64,000 nt of DNA from Lucifuga dentata (taxonomy: Eukaryota > Chordata > Actinopteri > Ophidiiformes > Bythitidae), in contig VXCM01000438.1 in assembly GCA_014773175.1 (NCBI GenBank), positions 408,492 through 472,491 on the forward strand, given 5' to 3'. This document shows positions 34,337 through 48,161 of the stretch, in pieces. The notes beneath the pieces were generated by a model. That model had not been told where the DNA came from. It searched no databases and saw only the letters and a list, made by a program, of their open reading frames with translations. Position 1 is the first letter of the stretch, and each line of letters opens with the position of its first letter. Both the position numbers and the translations under genes were made by a program.

Positions 34337-37300
34337 GTACAACAACTGCCCAAAAAAAGGTCAAAGGTCATAAAATGAGCACTACTCTGTTTATTCAGCG
34401 CTATTTTTAGTGAGAAATTTCAAATTGTTCAGCCAAGAGGTGCATGAATTGCACATATCACTAGATGACATATACTAGTAATTTTAATGAATAAACCCAG
34501 GTGTGCAAATGAGGATATGACACCTTTTCAGTATAAGGAGATGCACAAATTGTCCCTGCCAGAACCTTTTTCCCTCAGACATAGTGTGGGTTAGTTTTAC
34601 TCAGTGTGATTTTATAAATTGAGTTTACAGAGCTAAATGCTCTAAGCTTCACATTGCCAGTCTGATTTTAGTCTGATGACTGAGCAGTGCTCTCATTTGC
34701 TGTAACATCTGTACCTTCCAGCACCTGACTGGATGAACGTGCCGCTGGCTGGGCTCTTCTTGTTTAGCTTCATGTTTTAAGTCTTGAAAAACAGGCTAGA
34801 TGTTCCCTTGAAACATTCAATTTTGTCCAATCTACCCACTGATATTAGGCTGTGAATAAATTTTACTCAAGAAAATAAGTACTTTTGCCAAATAATGCTC
34901 AATTTTTTGATCTGCAATGTCTAGCTGGAGTAGTTATATGTTAATGAGTTGGTGCTTATTTAAAATATAAAACTGCCTGCTGTTGTCATTATACACTTAA
35001 CAACTCCTGACACATAAACTATCCTAGTAGTTTGCTGATCAGGCCACCTTCCAGTTGCTGCCATTAATCTTTTTGCGTGTGTGTGTATGGAATTTTTCTA
35101 GACAAATATTTCATTCACTAAGGTCTCGGTTGGTTTTATGAATCTAAAATGCTATGATAAGTTCTGAAAGTAGATTTTTTTCCTCTCTTGCATACCTGCA
35201 TACCTTTGCATATAAATAAGTACCTTTAACTTTAATTTTGCCCTCCCTTCAATGATGTAAGGGCAAAGTGAAATAAAGAAACTGACACGACTGTTTTCCC
35301 ATAATGCATTGTGTCTTTGTGAATTGCTGCACAGGACTGATTGTTTTCCACCCAGAGCAGAAATGAAGGCTTTGGAACACAATCACAGCAGTGTGAGAAC
35401 TTTCTACTTTGGCAGTTTCAGTCGTGAACTGCCTGCTATTCATCCTCAGGATGCATGTAAGGGAAAAGTTTGCATCTTTGCCTTTTCTTTATGGTTACAT
35501 CCAGAGCTTTATGGGTGGTTGTGGATATAAAACATGTTTTCATTCAAAAACATACCAGTATAATAAAATCAATACTTTTCCCCTCTCTGCTTTGCTTCGG
35601 ATGAGCTGATAATTCATCCTTATAGTTTTCCGAACTTTTGTCATCTTATTTATATTCCACGCATGTCTTGATGAATGTAAGATGAAACTTGACACAGTGA
35701 TATATTTGGGTCATCCATTCGCACCATCTCAGACTTGAATGATGGATACGGAGTCCCCCCACCATTCTCCTGCAGATATTTTCTTAGACACGGTGCAGTG
35801 TCATTGATTAAAGGGAAGGTAATTCAGCAAAAGGCCATTGCTTTCACCTCAACTCAGCGGTATGCAAGCTGGAGTGAAAGATTGTTAGCCTGCAGTCAGT
35901 TTTTCTGTTCCTCAGGAATATAGCATTGGGAGGTGATGGATGAGCAGGAATCTCAGCCATGGATGGAGTGCCGATTATCACCCCAAGAAGTTGTAGTTAT
36001 AAAAAGTTTGCCGGTGGTTCAATGTTAACTGAAGCGTTCATACACCAATCAGCATGATGGATTTCTCTGCCTGTTGGCCTTGTTTGTGTCTCACAGTACA
36101 CCCACAACCTTTACATGTTCTCCAGTTTTCCCCTGAAATAACGTGTCATTTGGAGTCGGCTGAGGGTTTGTGCCATGTGTTGGACAGTTGCTATGGTGAC
36201 ATGTTTATTTACACTGAGGCTAGAGCTAATTCCAGAGGTAGGGGAAGATTGTCTGCCCCCGACCGTGAGTCACTGTATGATATTCACCATATCAGAGCAG
36301 CAGGATTGAATACGGTTTCAGGATCCCTGTCATCAGTCAGACTACAATAGACCCGCAAAATAATTGTAGCCAGATAATGCATCAGATTTCTTTGTTCTCA
36401 AAGTCTCGAGGTCAATGTCAAGAGTGATCTCATCCCACATAGAGAATTCTGATTTGCATTCATGGAAAGTAGAGTTGCTGCTTTCAGATGGAATATGACA
36501 TTAGTTTCCCCCTTTTTCTATGTATATCAGACAAGGCAATTCACCAGTGTTCTCTGATGTCCAGTATTTAGTGCTTTTGGTTACTTATATCACTGAAATG
36601 TAAGAATAAAGGCCATGCTGACGATTCTTGTCAGCGAAGAGAGAGACCTTGATGTTTTTTTTCTATGTTGTTTATGTCTTTTGAAAACATTTCTGAGATC
36701 AAATGGTTTTAGTTTGTCTGTGGGAAATATCAGCATTAAAATTTCAAGTCTACGACCACTAAAAGGCATAAAATTAATTTAGAGAGGATTTGAATAGTTT
36801 CTCTTTGAATGCTGTCCCAGAATTGATTGGCTCATTTGTCATTTGCACAGATGAATTATTTATGTCCTCGCTGCTGTGCTGGGGTGACTAATCAAATGCA
36901 TTTCAGTGGGTGTGGAGGCTGTGAATTGATGTAATGGAACGTTGCACTGCATTAGCTACTTTGGTCGCGGAGTCAGTGGGATTACAATAGGGCCCCAAGG
37001 GCGTGACAGAGGAGTCATTGCTCAGTATCCAAAATATGGTCAGAAGTAGCCATCCATTTATTTAAAATAGGAGTCATCTTCTCACTACAGGACAATGGAT
37101 CAGTTCAGAGCAAATTACGATCTGTGCAGGTCAGAAACCTCAAGCAGAGTAGCACCATCAAAAAGTCTGTTTGTGGAAATCTGCACAAACACAAACACTC
37201 TTCCTGAGTGCCCATCAACATTTCTTGGTTTTCATGAGAACATAATTGATAGTCCACAGTGGGCGGTTTAGATCAGAGAAAAGGAAGTGATTATGGTAGT

Positions 37301-40300
37301 GATGGGAAATTTAGACAATCTGCAGAGTCATTGTTTGCCTCTCTCACTCTTACAATTAACAGTTGATCTTTTCCCTTTTCTTACCAGTCACACAGTCTAA
37401 AATAAAATCCTTATTATTTGCATAAAACCACTGGGATGAAACAAAGGCTTAGCAAAACAATGTATGATGTGAAATGAAACTGAAAATATCATAACAGGCA
37501 GAAATTACAGCTTATTGTGGCAGAGCAGCCAGCTGCCACTGTTGTCATGTAATTTACAATGATGCCACGTCCACCCAAATTCATCATTGATCACTGAATA
37601 ATTAAAGAAACAATATGAGCCCAGAGTAGAATAGATCATGATGCTGGATTAATGATCCTGTAAGGCTTGGATCAGATCTGTTACATAATGAACTAATACT
37701 ATTTGACACAAAGAGATGGCCGAAGACAGAAAGAGATACAATCAAAGAAAATGACAGAGAAAGAGATTAAAGGTTATTCAGGGATTGTAAGCAGTCATTT
37801 AGCTTCAATGCCTCATCCTCAAGCAAAATCCATGATTTAGGTTTATTTTTAATCAGTCATTTTGAGCCTCCATCTCCAGTACAGATAAGTTATCATTTAT
37901 AACTAGTATTTACATGATGCTGTTTTTGTACAGTAAGTGTTTCTGGTGAATGTTCATTCCATATTCTGCTGGAGGAAACTGGTGCTTTTGTTTCATGTCT
38001 CATTTAGAGATTTTCTTATATGGAGATGATGTAACCGTAATGTTTCGCATCTATTTTAATATTACTTCCTCTGATATAGCGGGAGCTAAAGTGGGCTGCA
38101 CTTCAAAGAGCTGGGCTTGCTCTTTTTCAGCCACTGCAGTTTAAGCCAGGAGTTCTCTCTCAGCAGTCTCTGCCTTTCTACCCACTCTGTAACACCAGCA
38201 GACCAAAATGATAAATGTGTACAAGTAAAATATTATCCATATTGGTATTTACTTCAGAGAAACTTTTTAAAAACATGCCGTGTGTCGCTTTAGATTTACA
38301 TTTCCTGATTCATTATGACAGATGACATTGGTTTTCACTGACATTGCTGTTTATGCAGGCAATCATTTTTCCCAGGCTCCTTCATATTATCCACCCACCA
38401 TCATTTCTCACCAATCAAACATGAAAAACATGTCTGTTTTTCTACAAGAAGAGTGCCTTGTTAAGTGGATGAAACTTGAACTGTGGATATTTTAAGATGA
38501 CAATGCAGCTTCCATCAGATGAAATTTCAATTTCCAAATTATTGGACTTCATCATCCTTCAGACCTCTGGACACCATCTGTTGATGCGGTTCAAGATATT
38601 TAAGTCTGGCGTGTTTTAGGGCACATGTTTCTATGGAAACCCAGGGCACTGTCACAAAGCTGATGCGAATCACCACACGCATCCTTCTGCAGATCAAAGG
38701 TGTTCACCTCAATTTCACAGGGAGTTTGGGTGATATGAAAAGGCCTGTTTCTCTGTCAATCTCTTGCTGAGGGACAGACAGTGTTTGTTCCCTTTGGAGC
38801 CTTTTGTTTGTGTCTGGCTGATGCTAATAAGATTGACACGCTTATGCAGACACTTGGGCATCAGGAGACACGTGTCATTCAGTGACTTCACTTGTCCAAC
38901 ATAAACATTTTAAAGGTCTGCTGAGATTTTCACAGTAGATACATCAACCTTCTAGTGGATTCTGTTTTGACTCATTCAGAGGATCAAAGCTCAAACAAAC
39001 CCATTGGTCTGTTACTGAGCTATTTGCCTAGTTTCCTTGTGGCACTGCTACTCCAAAGGACTGAAACTTGAATTATTCATGAGGAAAAATTAGCTACTGT
39101 GCACACAGCAGACAGGAGTGAGCAAAATAATGTGAGATGGAGAAGCATTTCCATGCCTTCTCTTTCCCATATCTCCATTTTCACATGCCAGCTCTGCCTG
39201 TACAGTTATTACTGTCGTCCATGCCATTTTGATTACTGACTTGCACAAATCCTCATCAAAGGCAGAATTTCTGCAAAGACGAGTGGAGTATGGAATCAAA
39301 GCTGGACCTTTGTTATCAAAGCTACTCCGTTCCCTTTTGACCTGAAATGAGCTTTAAATGCTCCCTGCCTTCCCAGCTCATGGGGCGGTGCAGGAAACTA
39401 AATGATTCTCCCTTCTATCTGATTTCCTGCCAGAAGCAATCGCTCTGAGGAGGTGGAACAGGCAGGCACCGAGCCCAGAACTGCTCCACACTTCCTCAAC
39501 ACATATTTGAAGAAATATCCACCTGAACAAAGGATTTTGTCTCATATTCAGTCCTAAGAGGGTCATTTCTGTGAATCCAGTAAATAAACTTTTGACAATG
39601 TGGTGTGACACAGAAATGGATGAAATAACCTAAACACTTGAATGCTGGTGAAAAAGGAAGGAAACTTCAATAAATGCAATCACTGCTACAAAGATGGGTC
39701 ATATTAGAGTGTATGCTAATTAACAGCATAGTCAGCTGCCTGCAGTATACCAATTACAATGACTTATTTACTTGTTAACTTAATTCTAATGTTCAGTTTC
39801 AGAAAAGAATCATACTCAGCTTTGGTGAATTTGTACATGCAAGAAATCATCAATGCATTAAACCATACAAAATGATAAAATAAGCTGTTTTAAATGAATA
39901 AGAAGAATAAGAAGTTCAGAAAAAATCTCTAAAATAGCTAATGTGTAACAGTAACATTATAAATACATTTTTAATTAAAGCAGTATCTTCTTATTTGAAC
40001 GGTAAATACATGATTGTTAATTGGAACCATCTAATGACTACAGTAAATACATTTTACAGCACTGGCTAACTTAATCGCATAACTCAGAAGAACACTGCAA
40101 TTTGATGCCGAATTTGAGAGATAGTTACAGTAGTACTTGCTGAAAAAAAAAAAACTTTCTGCAGTTTAATTCCAGTTTTTCCTGCTTTAAATTATCATTA
40201 CAGTCCCTCTCTGCAGGTTTAATGTAGGCTGAAACCAGGATTACAAAACAGTACAAATAATCTGACATTTAAGACACCAAATATATCACAGAAAAAAACA

Positions 40301-43300
40301 CATAACAGTAAATATGACATCATGTCAGATGGTTCATGTCTTGTGCCCCCTGATGGTATTCATATGAATTACAGTGTTAATTGTGTTCCAGTTTTATAAT
40401 CTGTCCCTGTAATCTGGAGTAATGCGCAGTCAAACAGACTCTCTCTCAGGCTGGAGTCCTTTGTGTACTAAAGGATCGGGAACAAGAACCACCAGTAAAC
40501 CATCAGTGCTGAGTACTGGTGCTCAGGATCAGCCAACAGCTGCAAGCTTCTCCACCGTTCTACTTCTCATGGGTGTAAACACAGAGATTCACATTATACA
40601 AACACACCTAGGTCTCCATCAGATTATTGCCACGTCACAGTCCCATATTGTACAGAATATATACTATTGTGGTTTATTTGTGCGCTCTCAGGCCCTTTGG
40701 GTTTCTGTGAGTCAGTTTCTGTTTCATGTCTGATAAATCTGTAGTGGTTTCCCGGTTTCTCAGATATTGAAGGAGAAATGGCGGCAGAAATAACTTCTAG
40801 CACTATTCACTTCTAGCTTTGAACAACTGATCTGCCACTTCTATGCATGTTGCATCAGGACACTAGAGCCAAATCATTTAAAAGATGTATTAATAGACTA
40901 AATTTGCAGTGTGGAACAGGTTGAGATGTATGTATGTATGTAATCTTGTTTTAATTAGTTTGTCGCCTCCTATTAATGCAAATGTTACAGTACACACCCC
41001 CACTTTGCAGCTGTTACTGCTCTGCATCACAAAATCACTCATGTTATAGAATAAATACATGACACTGCCATCTGTTTTTATGGAGGTGCTACAGTAGAAG
41101 CCTACAATGAATCTTGTATATCACTTCCTATGCTGAAGCAAACTACGGCAACATCCACAGAGATGCATAATTCAGCCTTTAAACCTTAAATCTGTGGAAA
41201 CAAATCTTGGCTGCCTCATATTTGGTTCATTTAAATACTTCATTCTGCTGGAATCTCAATAATTTGCACTCAGTTCTCCATATTGCTTATACAGCAGGTG
41301 AGTGTTACTCAATCTATCGACTGATTGGGGATATTACTACATTTGCTTAAGTACACATTGTGAGAACCAAGGCAAAGCTCCTGTTTGCCTGTTTAGAAAC
41401 AAAGAGGGCAATTTATAAAACACAGCACCAGATTTAGTGTGTCCACAAGCAATCATGTCACACACAACCATCATGCATGTTCCCTCATTCATAAAGCCAG
41501 TTTCTGGCCTCTTTTAGCGTTTGCCTTGGAAGAGGCATTACTACGGTAATTCCTTATTTCTACGTTGGGGAAGCAATTCATAAAAGATACTGTCATGCAG
41601 TAATTACAATCTGTTTCAGTCTGGTGGTAAATTTCAATGCTAAGAAATCTGCCGCATATGAGTTAGTGATCAATAAATTAAATATTTAAGCTCATTCAGT
41701 TGATCAGACAGTGTATTTAAATGGTGAATTTTGATCTGATCTCACACACATTCTGGTGGCTCTGTGTCTCTTCTTCAAGCCTCATCTGCTGCACTCTTTG
41801 TTTGTGTGTGTGTGTTTGTCTATTTGTCAATATCTATCTATATCTATCTATCTATATGTCTCTCACCTACGTGACAAACACACCACCCACTGGACTCCCA
41901 GTGTGTGGATCTCTTATCTCTCTTAGTAGTATTGGTCTTTTTAAATATGAAGTGCTAAAGCATAGAAATTTATGTTTCCTGATTTTAACGCATCATTTTT
42001 GCTTTGACATCAGGGGAAGTTCAGTGTAATGTGTGGCTCTTAAATATGAAGCAGGTCATTAACATGCTGATCTCCACTGGCTTTTACCTGAGACACACCT
42101 TACAATAATGTGTTGGTAATTGGACAATGATGCATTGATTAACGTAAATTATGGCGCTTATTTAGTGTGATGCTTTGTAGTACTGTGATTTTTTTGACGA
42201 AGTATCCCTTAGAGTCCGCGATAATGTGTCTTCAAGTGATGAAGGGACAGATTCATAACATGCTTTCATAGGAAAGTCAGGATTGTGCTCTCAGAATTTA
42301 TGAATGTGTCCTTATACCAGCTTCAGTAATTTATTCTTGATGAACATGTCACAGGAAAGTGTGTAAACTGGAGCTGATTATGTGACTGATTATGAGGATG
42401 AATAGCAGTATAACATGAATGCAACATCAGCTTCACTTCTGTTTGTGAGTTTGACTCTATTATGTAGAAAAGGTCCTATTTTTAACGACATGTAAAAACC
42501 AGAACAGTGTCAGCACAACTGGAATATTTAATCTCCAACATTCCATCTGTGCTTTAATGCCATGTTTACAATGTTGGCTGTCGTGCTATTTAACAATGCT
42601 CTACACAAGCAAAACTATATAAGCAGATCTTTATTTTTTAACATTTCTATTGATTTTTTATTCACATATGCTGCATGTCTTGGGAATGTAAGAAGAAATC
42701 AGAGTATCGGGGAAAACCCACATGGACATACAAACTCACACTACAGAAAGACATTTGGCTTAGCTCTTTCTGCTTATTTTGGCACACTGTCCCCTCTTAT
42801 ATTTACACTCCTTGGTTGTAGCTCATCAGTTTCTGCACACCAATGCCAGCACATGTTAAACATGAAGAAACTAAAACACAAAGATTAACAAAGAAAGCAC
42901 TGCCAAATTTAAAGTGTATAAAATAGGATGAGAAATGTCCTACATAGAAGCTCATTATTAAAACCTAATTTAAATGTTTTCTATAAGCCTGTTACCAAAA
43001 TGGAAGCAGTTGTGTTGATTGTGTCATGTATGTGTTGTTGTGCAATGAATCATGTTCTTAATGTGCTAATTTTTACATGCTCATGCTTGTTAGTATTCAT
43101 GAGGATAATTATACCTTCTAGAGCTCTCCTTGACTCCTAACCTGAATCCTCTTATATTCTGCTGCATGTATGAAGTTGTTAGCGTGTGATGTGTTCGGCT
43201 CTGCCTGGATGCTCCACTTTGCAGTTTGCGTGCTTCACTGAGAACGTTTTTCTGGGATCTCAGTGGAAAACCTATCAGGATGCACAAATCAGACATCATC

Positions 43301-43380
43301 TAATACTGCTGTCGCTGCCAGATTACTGAATCTTATCATTTTACCCTGGAGAGCTATTCTCCTCCGTCATGAATCTTTGT

Positions 43381-43383
<3 letters not shown>

Positions 43384-43411
<28 letters not shown>
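43384..43411. repeat. poly-T run
   Basis: 28 T followed by GGGGG. It could be an old retroposed poly-A tail on the minus strand, but nothing recognisable adjoins it. Confidence 0.9.
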
Positions 43412-44084
43412 GGGGGCAAGCAGATGGTATTTTAATGAACTTCACAACATATTTTAATGTGATGCTTGTACTTTTGCACCCCTGATATAAACTGCCAGGC
43501 AAATGCATGTGATAACAGCTATAAATGTTATTCCTTAGAGGCAAGGTGAAGCTGAGTGTTTCTGTGTTTAAACGTTAATCACCCGGGGGGATTCAGGTTT
43601 GAGGTCTAAATCCACTTATGGTAATTTTAACATTTGAAAGTGTGAATGAAAAGGACACAAACAGTGGATGCACATTGCAAAAGATTGTTTCATTATGTGC
43701 GTGGCAGCAAATGGTAGGAAGCTGCTTAATGGATCCTGCTGTTTCTTTAGTCTTTAGTCATACCTGTCAGACCATTTATTGATTTTAAAGTATTTCTCAG
43801 TGAAATTCTGCTCATTTACCATGTGACATAGCCACTAAAGTTAAGTTTACTTTGGGTAATGATCGAGTTGAAAATGGGCCCCAAATGGGACAATTTCAGA
43901 GCTGTTGCCCTACAATTCCCCCGACCCATGGCTTCATTTAGTTTTCTTTTCAGAAACTGTCTTAAATTAAATTCAAATAGTCTTAAACAGTCCAGCCTGG
44001 GAATGATTATAGCAAAACTGGTGCAACAACTGGTGTCAACAGATGAATACCAATCTTTATAGCTTGTGTAATTTCTAGACTGTA

Positions 44085-44555
44085 CAGCACTGGCCAAAAG
44101 TATTGCACACCCTGTATTTTTGTGTAAACTTTTCTTTCTGGGTTAAAATACTTCAAATACAACAAAATTTAATGGGGTTTTTTTTAGCATTAGTAGAATA
44201 AGTACAACTGAAAAAAAAAAGCCAATAGTTCTTAATAGTGTTAAGTAGGAGTCACTTTTGACATATTGTTAAGATCTGAAGAAGAATACCAATATTATTA
44301 GTAGAGATCAAACAGGAAGTTAAAACATCTTCTTTGAGGTAGGGTCAGAGGTCAATTGGTTTTCACGTGTTTTCACTGACTTGTAGAAATATTGTAGTCA
44401 TATTACCTACTCTGAAATCCAAATTTAAGTCTACAGAATAGCTGAATATTCTGAACGAATACTCAGCTACTTGTAAAACACCAATACATGAATTTTATTG
44501 TGTTTGGAGTGGTACTTTGGTAAAGTTTACACAAAAATACTTTTGGCCAGCACTG
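44085..44555. mobile_element. Tc1/mariner-type miniature element
   Basis: TA at 44083-44084 and 44556-44557 flank 471 bp with strong inverted ends: left CAGCACTGGCCAAAAGTATT, right read backward CAGTGCTGGCCAAAAGTATT (two mismatches in 20). A second inner inverted piece, TTTTTGTGTAAACTTT, occurs near both ends, displaced by a 13-base insertion on the left. There is no reading frame, so it depends on another element's transposase. Confidence 0.85.
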
Positions 44556-44864
44556 TACTGTATTTACAATAATGGCTCAAGTTTGGATTGCATATGTAGA
44601 CTACAAGGAGAAAGTAATAATGTAAGAAAGTAAATTAGATTATTAGATAGGAGTATAAAATGTTTATGTTTAGAGCCTTATGGGGTAAAAGGAAACATTA
44701 CATTGAGATGTCGAGAAGTTCAACAAAAAAATTCTACAAATCTATGAATTTTGTACAACTTTTGCAAACACTGTACGTGTTTTTGTTGTAATGTAAAGCT
44801 TAATACAATTTCATCACACACTTTAAATATTTCATCAGGGTTTTCAGACAGTGTGGACTGACTG

Positions 44865-44867
<3 letters not shown>

Positions 44868-44904
<37 letters not shown>

Positions 44905-44933
44905 TGTGTGTGTGTGTGTGTGCGTGCGTGTAT
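44868..44933. repeat. (TG)n microsatellite
   Basis: About 32 TG units with one TATG interruption, ending in a TGCG/TATGCATGCG tail. Confidence 0.95.
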
Positions 44934-46264
44934 GCATGCGCCAGTGTAACAGCTCCCCACTGTACACTCAAGCCTCTCTACCTCATCTGTGGTTTTATGT
45001 TTGGCCATGGTTGGTCTCTTCAGGGAGAAGCAGAATGACCATTAAGCTTTCAGAAGAGTGTGTGATGAGAAGTGGTCTTTAGGTCTTGAAGGATTGCCAT
45101 CTGTTCTCTTCCAACATGGCTGTTATCCTCAGTAAACAAAGCGTCTTTGATTGTGGCTTTCAGATATGCTGATCAACAAACACTTTTCCTCCCTCTTTAC
45201 TTCATCTGATTGTGTGTTTGTCTGTCACTGTTTGTCTTCCTTTTCTTATCCTCCCTGACAGAATCACATGCACACACAGCCATATTTACCCAAACACACA
45301 TGCACATTCAAAGCACTTAAAGTCTTACGACGTGCACAAACAATTTAGAACAAGAGCCACTTTAGCCACCAAGGACAGTAAATGCACAAGGATGTTTCTT
45401 AAGAGTGTGGCTACATTTATTTGGTGTGACTGCAAAATCTTACTGGAAAGTAGGTTGCTCACATGCAAAAATGTTTAGGAACAAAAAGGAGTATTACGTT
45501 GGATCCTGTTTTCATGGATCTTAGTATTAATTCTCTATTATAAGCCTTTACAAGAGCTCAACTCCCTGAGCCAGACCAGTTCTGGAATTCAGAGGAACTA
45601 ATTTGAGATGCAGATTAATGCAACTGCAACTCCGACAGGAACCAGCTTTTAAACTGCATTTAAATCACACGCATTTACAATTAGAATAAGTTGGAGCCAT
45701 TAAATAAAACACATTATACAAAAGTAGCTCATCAGCACAGTTTGTCTCTTGAAATACATTTGCATAACTGCTTTATTCTTCATACTACAGCATATGTTAA
45801 AGAGTCATATCCACTAAGTGTAGACGGAGCGTATAACAGGTTTACAGACAGGAAAGTGAAGCTCCTTTCCTTCAGTGATGTTCAGGGATGAGTCAACCAC
45901 ATTTCTCTAATTAAAATAATCAAAGTCCTGCTGTCAGGTTGGCACTTTGTCAGTATTGTTGTGGCTTGTGCTTAATTGCTTTTGCATTTTAATTTTTGAG
46001 CTGCATTTGTGTGAAAAAACCTGTATGTGTGCGTGGTGTGTGTACTTATATGTGCATGACATGCTCTCCATGCACAGCAGTATCAGGCCTGGAATGCTGA
46101 AAGACTTTCTGCTGCTCTTGGTCATCAGTGTTTCTTTTACTGACTCTCCACTGCACGCTTCAGCGTCTTTCAATTTATTTTTTCAGATAACTCGGCTCCT
46201 CGCAGAGATAAATGTTGAAATATAATAAATAACTTTGCAGCTTCATTTGCTTTGGCTCAAGCTG

Positions 46265-46265
<1 letters not shown>

Positions 46266-46310
<45 letters not shown>
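46266..46310. repeat. (TC)n microsatellite
   Basis: About 22 TC units followed by a TGTC-interrupted tail. Confidence 0.95.
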
Positions 46311-46321
<11 letters not shown>

Positions 46322-47626
46322 GTCTTTTCACACACTCTTTGCCCTTACATTTCTCTGTCTTATTTATCTTTCCGCTTGCTTTGATGCTCATTTTTCAGCA
46401 TGTTTCAACAAGCTTCATATCTTGTACATTTGGCTTTAGCAATCTAGGAAACTTTTTTGTACACACAGCAACTTGTACTTTATAACTTAATTCTTTCATA
46501 GGGGCATTCTTATATCTTCAAAAGCAAAACTTCATTCATTTTTAAATCAAGTTTTATTAGTATTAGTTACTGCTGTGGTGTGTGCCCTCTAGTGGTGTGC
46601 CAGATGACTCACCAGATGGAAATCTGTATAGAATCAAAATCATTGAAATCTCTGGAAATTTATTCATTATTTTGGTTATTTTGGCAATTTCTTCACAAAT
46701 GAAATGGAAATGGAATTTGTGTGGGTTTTTTTCTTTTCTTTTTTTTTCATTTAAGTTTAATACTCTCTTCTAATCAATGTTTTTTTTTTTTGTTTTTGTT
46801 TTTTTTTTTAATAGCCCAACTTGTCCATTGTGCTAACTATGTACCATTCAATGTGGGTGTCAATAACTTGCACTCATACTATAAACCTCTCAGTTCTAGT
46901 TTTTTTGGGATGTTTTTGAGTTTGTGAACCGCTGCATTAAATTGCCAGTGAGCCATTAAATGGATAAAGCAGGTTTATTTCTGGTAAGAATAAGTAATTT
47001 TAGCAAAAGGAGATTGAGGACATGGCTTAGAAGAAAATGGAACACGTATTTACAAAGATGCATGTAGACAGCGATAAAGCTGTGATCATTGTCTCTAGTG
47101 TTGCTGTTCATCTTTAGAATGGGAGCCCATCACAGTGAGATGAGTCTCCTAATCAATAGGCTCTGCAGATGTGCCTTTACACGCGACAGGGATTAAGCTT
47201 CTTATCGATACACTGAGCTCATCAGCTCTCCGTCACATATGGATTAATCTGGTAAAGCCTGTCAGTTATTTGACTGCAGTGCTGCAGCAGACCAGACTGT
47301 GGTCATTTTTGGTGAAGAGGAGTTAGAAATTCATGTTTGGTCTCCTCCAAAAACTGAGACTGCAATGTAGCCAGTTTGTTATCTGCTACTGTATATACTC
47401 ACTACCTTTGGTAATTTGAATGATCTTCCTTTCTTTTCTTGGTTTTGTAGACTCAACAAGCTTCTATAGACAAAACAAGCTTCTCCTAAACTCTCAGAAA
47501 AAATATGGACAGGAGATGTTTCCTTTCATCTCTCTATTCAAAGCTTCCCTGTGGTCACTGAGTCATGTAATGTAGGTGCTTCAGCCTGCTCTCAACAGCA
47601 TGGCTTGATTAGCCATTAAATACTAT

Positions 47627-47690
47627 GAGAGAGAAGAAGAAGAAGAAGAAGAAGAAGAAGAAGGAGGAGGAGGAGGAAAGAGAGAGAGAG
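47627..47690. repeat. (GAA)n(GGA)n(GA)n purine tract
   Basis: About 64 bases of pure purine changing from GAA to GGA to GA units. It lies just left of a dispersed element. Confidence 0.95.
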
Positions 47691-47699
47691 AATCAAGTT

Positions 47700-48065
47700 A
47701 AGTTGCAGAAAATAAGTGTAAAGGACATTTGCTCAAGTACTGCACTTTAGCACAGTTTTGAGCTGCTTGTACTTCACTTGAGTGTTTCCATTTTGTGCTG
47801 GTAAATCTGGAGCTACTTGCTAATTTGTAGATTAAGACTTTAAATTCAACAAGTCACGAGCACATAAAATGTTGCTGTTGTATCATAGCCTTGTTTTAGT
47901 TCAGCACAATACATTTTTGCTGTTAATTATTGACAATGACTGTGTTTATATTTGATACTAGAGTATTTCAGCATAATTTTGAATGCAGGACCTTTACTTG
48001 TAATGGAGAAGTTTTCCATTATGGTACTTTCTAATGTAAAAGATTTGAGTCATTCTGTCAGTGGC
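47700..48065 (+). mobile_element. ACTTTTACTTAAGT-family element
   Basis: The left half (TGCTCAAGTACTGCACTTTA, then TGCTTGTACTTCACTTGAGT, then TTTCCATTTTGTGCTG) and the right half (GAATGCAGGACCTTTACTTG, then TAATGGAGAAGTTTTCCATT) occur in the family order. This is the best-preserved full-length copy in the window. Confidence 0.65.
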
Positions 48066-48124
48066 AGAAAAGGTTCCTTTTCTGCACTCAGCAGCTGGTC
48101 AATTTGTTATGTTTTATGTGTTAT

Positions 48125-48125
<1 letters not shown>

Positions 48126-48157
<32 letters not shown>
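48126..48157. repeat. poly-T run
   Basis: About 32 T without interruption. Confidence 0.95.
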
Positions 48158-48161
<4 letters not shown>

